DNA of 22,985 bases. Origin: Microcaldota archaeon (GTDB lineage: Archaea; Micrarchaeota; Micrarchaeia; Anstonellales; Anstonellaceae). Below the pieces are notes generated by a model, which worked only from the letters and a program-made list of their open reading frames with translations, did no database searches and was not told the DNA's origin. Made by a program: the position numbers and the translations under genes. The DNA is taken from NCBI GenBank assembly GCA_021813025.1, contig JAKAME010000014.1, positions 1 to 22,985 of the forward strand, given 5' to 3'. Position 1 is the first letter of the stretch; each line of letters opens with the position of its first letter. Positions 22,013 to 22,985 of this stretch are shown here, in pieces.

Positions 22013-22985
22013 TTATTTCCCCCTCGTCTTCTGCAATGAAAACAGCTTTTCCACTTCAGCCACGCTCGTCGCCTCTTCCGGCCCCTTGTCCTCCCTCATC
22101 TGCATCAGGCGCGGGAAGCGCAAAGCATAACCGCGCCCGCCCGCCTGCCCTGCCGTGTGCTGCGGCGAGAGGGAAATCTCGTCGGCAGAAACGGTGCAAA
22201 CGAATTTTGGCTCAACCCAGAAGTCAGGCTCAATATTTGAGTCGAGTTCGGCAGGTTTTGTTTTTCTTTTTATCGCGCTAAGCATCTTCTCCAATTCCAC
22301 CATCTCGTCCTCGCTAAAGCCGGAGCCAACGCGCGCAATCGTCTGCAGCCGCCCACTCTGCTCGTTTCGCACGGCAACCAAGAGCCCGCCGAAGCCGAAA
22401 CCCGTGCGCGCCCCCTCCCCCCTGTAATAGCCCACAATCACCACGTCAAGCGTGTCTGCAAGCGCGCCATACGATTTCTTCAGCTTAATCCACGCCCAGT
22501 CGCGCGCGCCTGCCGTATATGGCGCAGAGGTGTCCTTGGCTATGATTCCCTCAAGCCCCTCGTGCAGGCAGCGGGTGAAGAAATTCTCAAGCTCTGACGC
22601 GCTCTTCACCCTCTTGATTGACGACACCTCGACTGCCTCGCTCCCCCTAATCAGCTTTTCCAGAGCCGCGCGCCTCTCGTCATATGGCTGCACGCTCCAG
22701 TCCACCCCGTCCGCATAAAGCAAATCAAAAGCAAACAGGTGCAGTGGCAGCTCCTCTGCCATCTCCTTCACCCCATGCTTGCGCTTGCGCTGGATGGTGG
22801 TCTGGAACGAGTAATACCTTTTCTCCTTCCTTGAATAGGCCAGCGCCTCGCCCTCGAAAACAAGATGGCGCGCGCCAAGCTTCCTCGCCCCCTCCACCAC
22901 TTCTGGAAAAGCGTGCGTCACCTTCTCCAGCTTGCGCGAATACAATTCCACCCTCTCGCCGTCCTTGTGCACCTGAAGCCTGAAT
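22013..22985 (-). CDS. lig: ATP-dependent DNA ligase, C-terminal part (runs off the window)
   Basis: The minus-strand frame is open to the window edge; GTG 22972 is internal. Upstream of it the frame reads FRLQV, as expected just after the KYDG adenylation motif, which lies outside the window. Visible motifs are LVFEGEALAY (motif III), LEGIIAKD (motif IV) and DWAWIKLKKSYG (motif V). The OB-fold region follows, with VVIVGYYRGEGARTGFGFGG, and ends in GYALRFPRLMQMREDKGPEE (motif VI). The order and spacing match archaeal replicative DNA ligase (about 550-600 residues), of which about 320 C-terminal residues are here. It joins Okazaki fragments and seals repair nicks. The extreme C-terminus (LFSLQKTRGK) is normal for the family. 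Confidence 0.93.
   Translation of the reverse strand, partial: FRLQVHKDGERVELYSRKLEKVTHAFPEVVEGARKLGARHLVFEGEALAYSRKEKRYYSFQTTIQRKRKHGVKEMAEELPLHLFAFDLLYADGVDWSVQPYDERRAALEKLIRGSEAVEVSSIKRVKSASELENFFTRCLHEGLEGIIAKDTSAPYTAGARDWAWIKLKKSYGALADTLDVVIVGYYRGEGARTGFGFGGLLVAVRNEQSGRLQTIARVGSGFSEDEMVELEKMLSAIKRKTKPAELDSNIEPDFWVEPKFVCTVSADEISLSPQHTAGQAGGRGYALRFPRLMQMREDKGPEEATSVAEVEKLFSLQKTRGK

Noticed and set aside
1..22985. tRNA, rRNA, CRISPR arrays and insertion sequences
   Set aside because: I looked for cloverleaf-like stems, regular spaced repeats, transposase motifs and terminal inverted repeats by eye and found none convincing.

Overview
The window looks archaeal. It carries the archaeal-type mevalonate genes (an aconitase-X pair, a UbiD-type decarboxylase, UbiX and isopentenyl phosphate kinase) and an ATP-dependent DNA ligase. 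Most genes also have an A/T-rich TATA box about 25-28 nt upstream of a start codon with no leader, the usual sign of leaderless archaeal transcription. The main body is GC-rich and very compact. The lineage cannot be fixed from this sequence; a small-genome (DPANN-like) or euryarchaeal host are both possible.

Left end (1-964): about 230 bp of AT-rich sequence encoding part of a UvrD/PcrA-like helicase runs abruptly into the C-terminal end of a beta-class DNA methyltransferase. A small protein that may be a restriction endonuclease follows. This end looks like a chimeric or recombined, horizontally acquired patch. A circularly permuted YlqF/RbgA-type GTPase converges on it, the two stop codons sharing one CTAG.

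Centre-left (1870-8287): an isoprenoid precursor region. A eukaryote-like diphosphomevalonate decarboxylase faces a four-gene minus-strand operon (ubiX, ubiD-like, aconitase-X large, aconitase-X small) predicted to run the phosphomevalonate dehydratase / anhydromevalonate phosphate decarboxylase route. An unusual HAD-like protein diverges from that operon and is followed by isopentenyl phosphate kinase. Genes for two alternative decarboxylation routes to IPP therefore lie side by side, which is the most interesting signal in the window.

Centre (8309-14611): malic enzyme, an APC amino-acid permease, a two-helix membrane protein, a 300-residue orphan of lower GC, a class II fumarase/aspartase-family lyase, a TPR-like mini-protein and a YjbQ (UPF0047) protein.

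Right (14667-22985): a short alpha-glucan phosphorylase with a disordered N-terminal extension, then carA-carB (carbamoyl phosphate synthetase), the only unit here with a clear leader and Shine-Dalgarno start. A 369-bp stretch without a firm gene follows, then a glutaredoxin-rhodanese pair and the C-terminal part of an ATP-dependent DNA ligase that runs off the window. No tRNA, rRNA, CRISPR array or insertion sequence was recognised.
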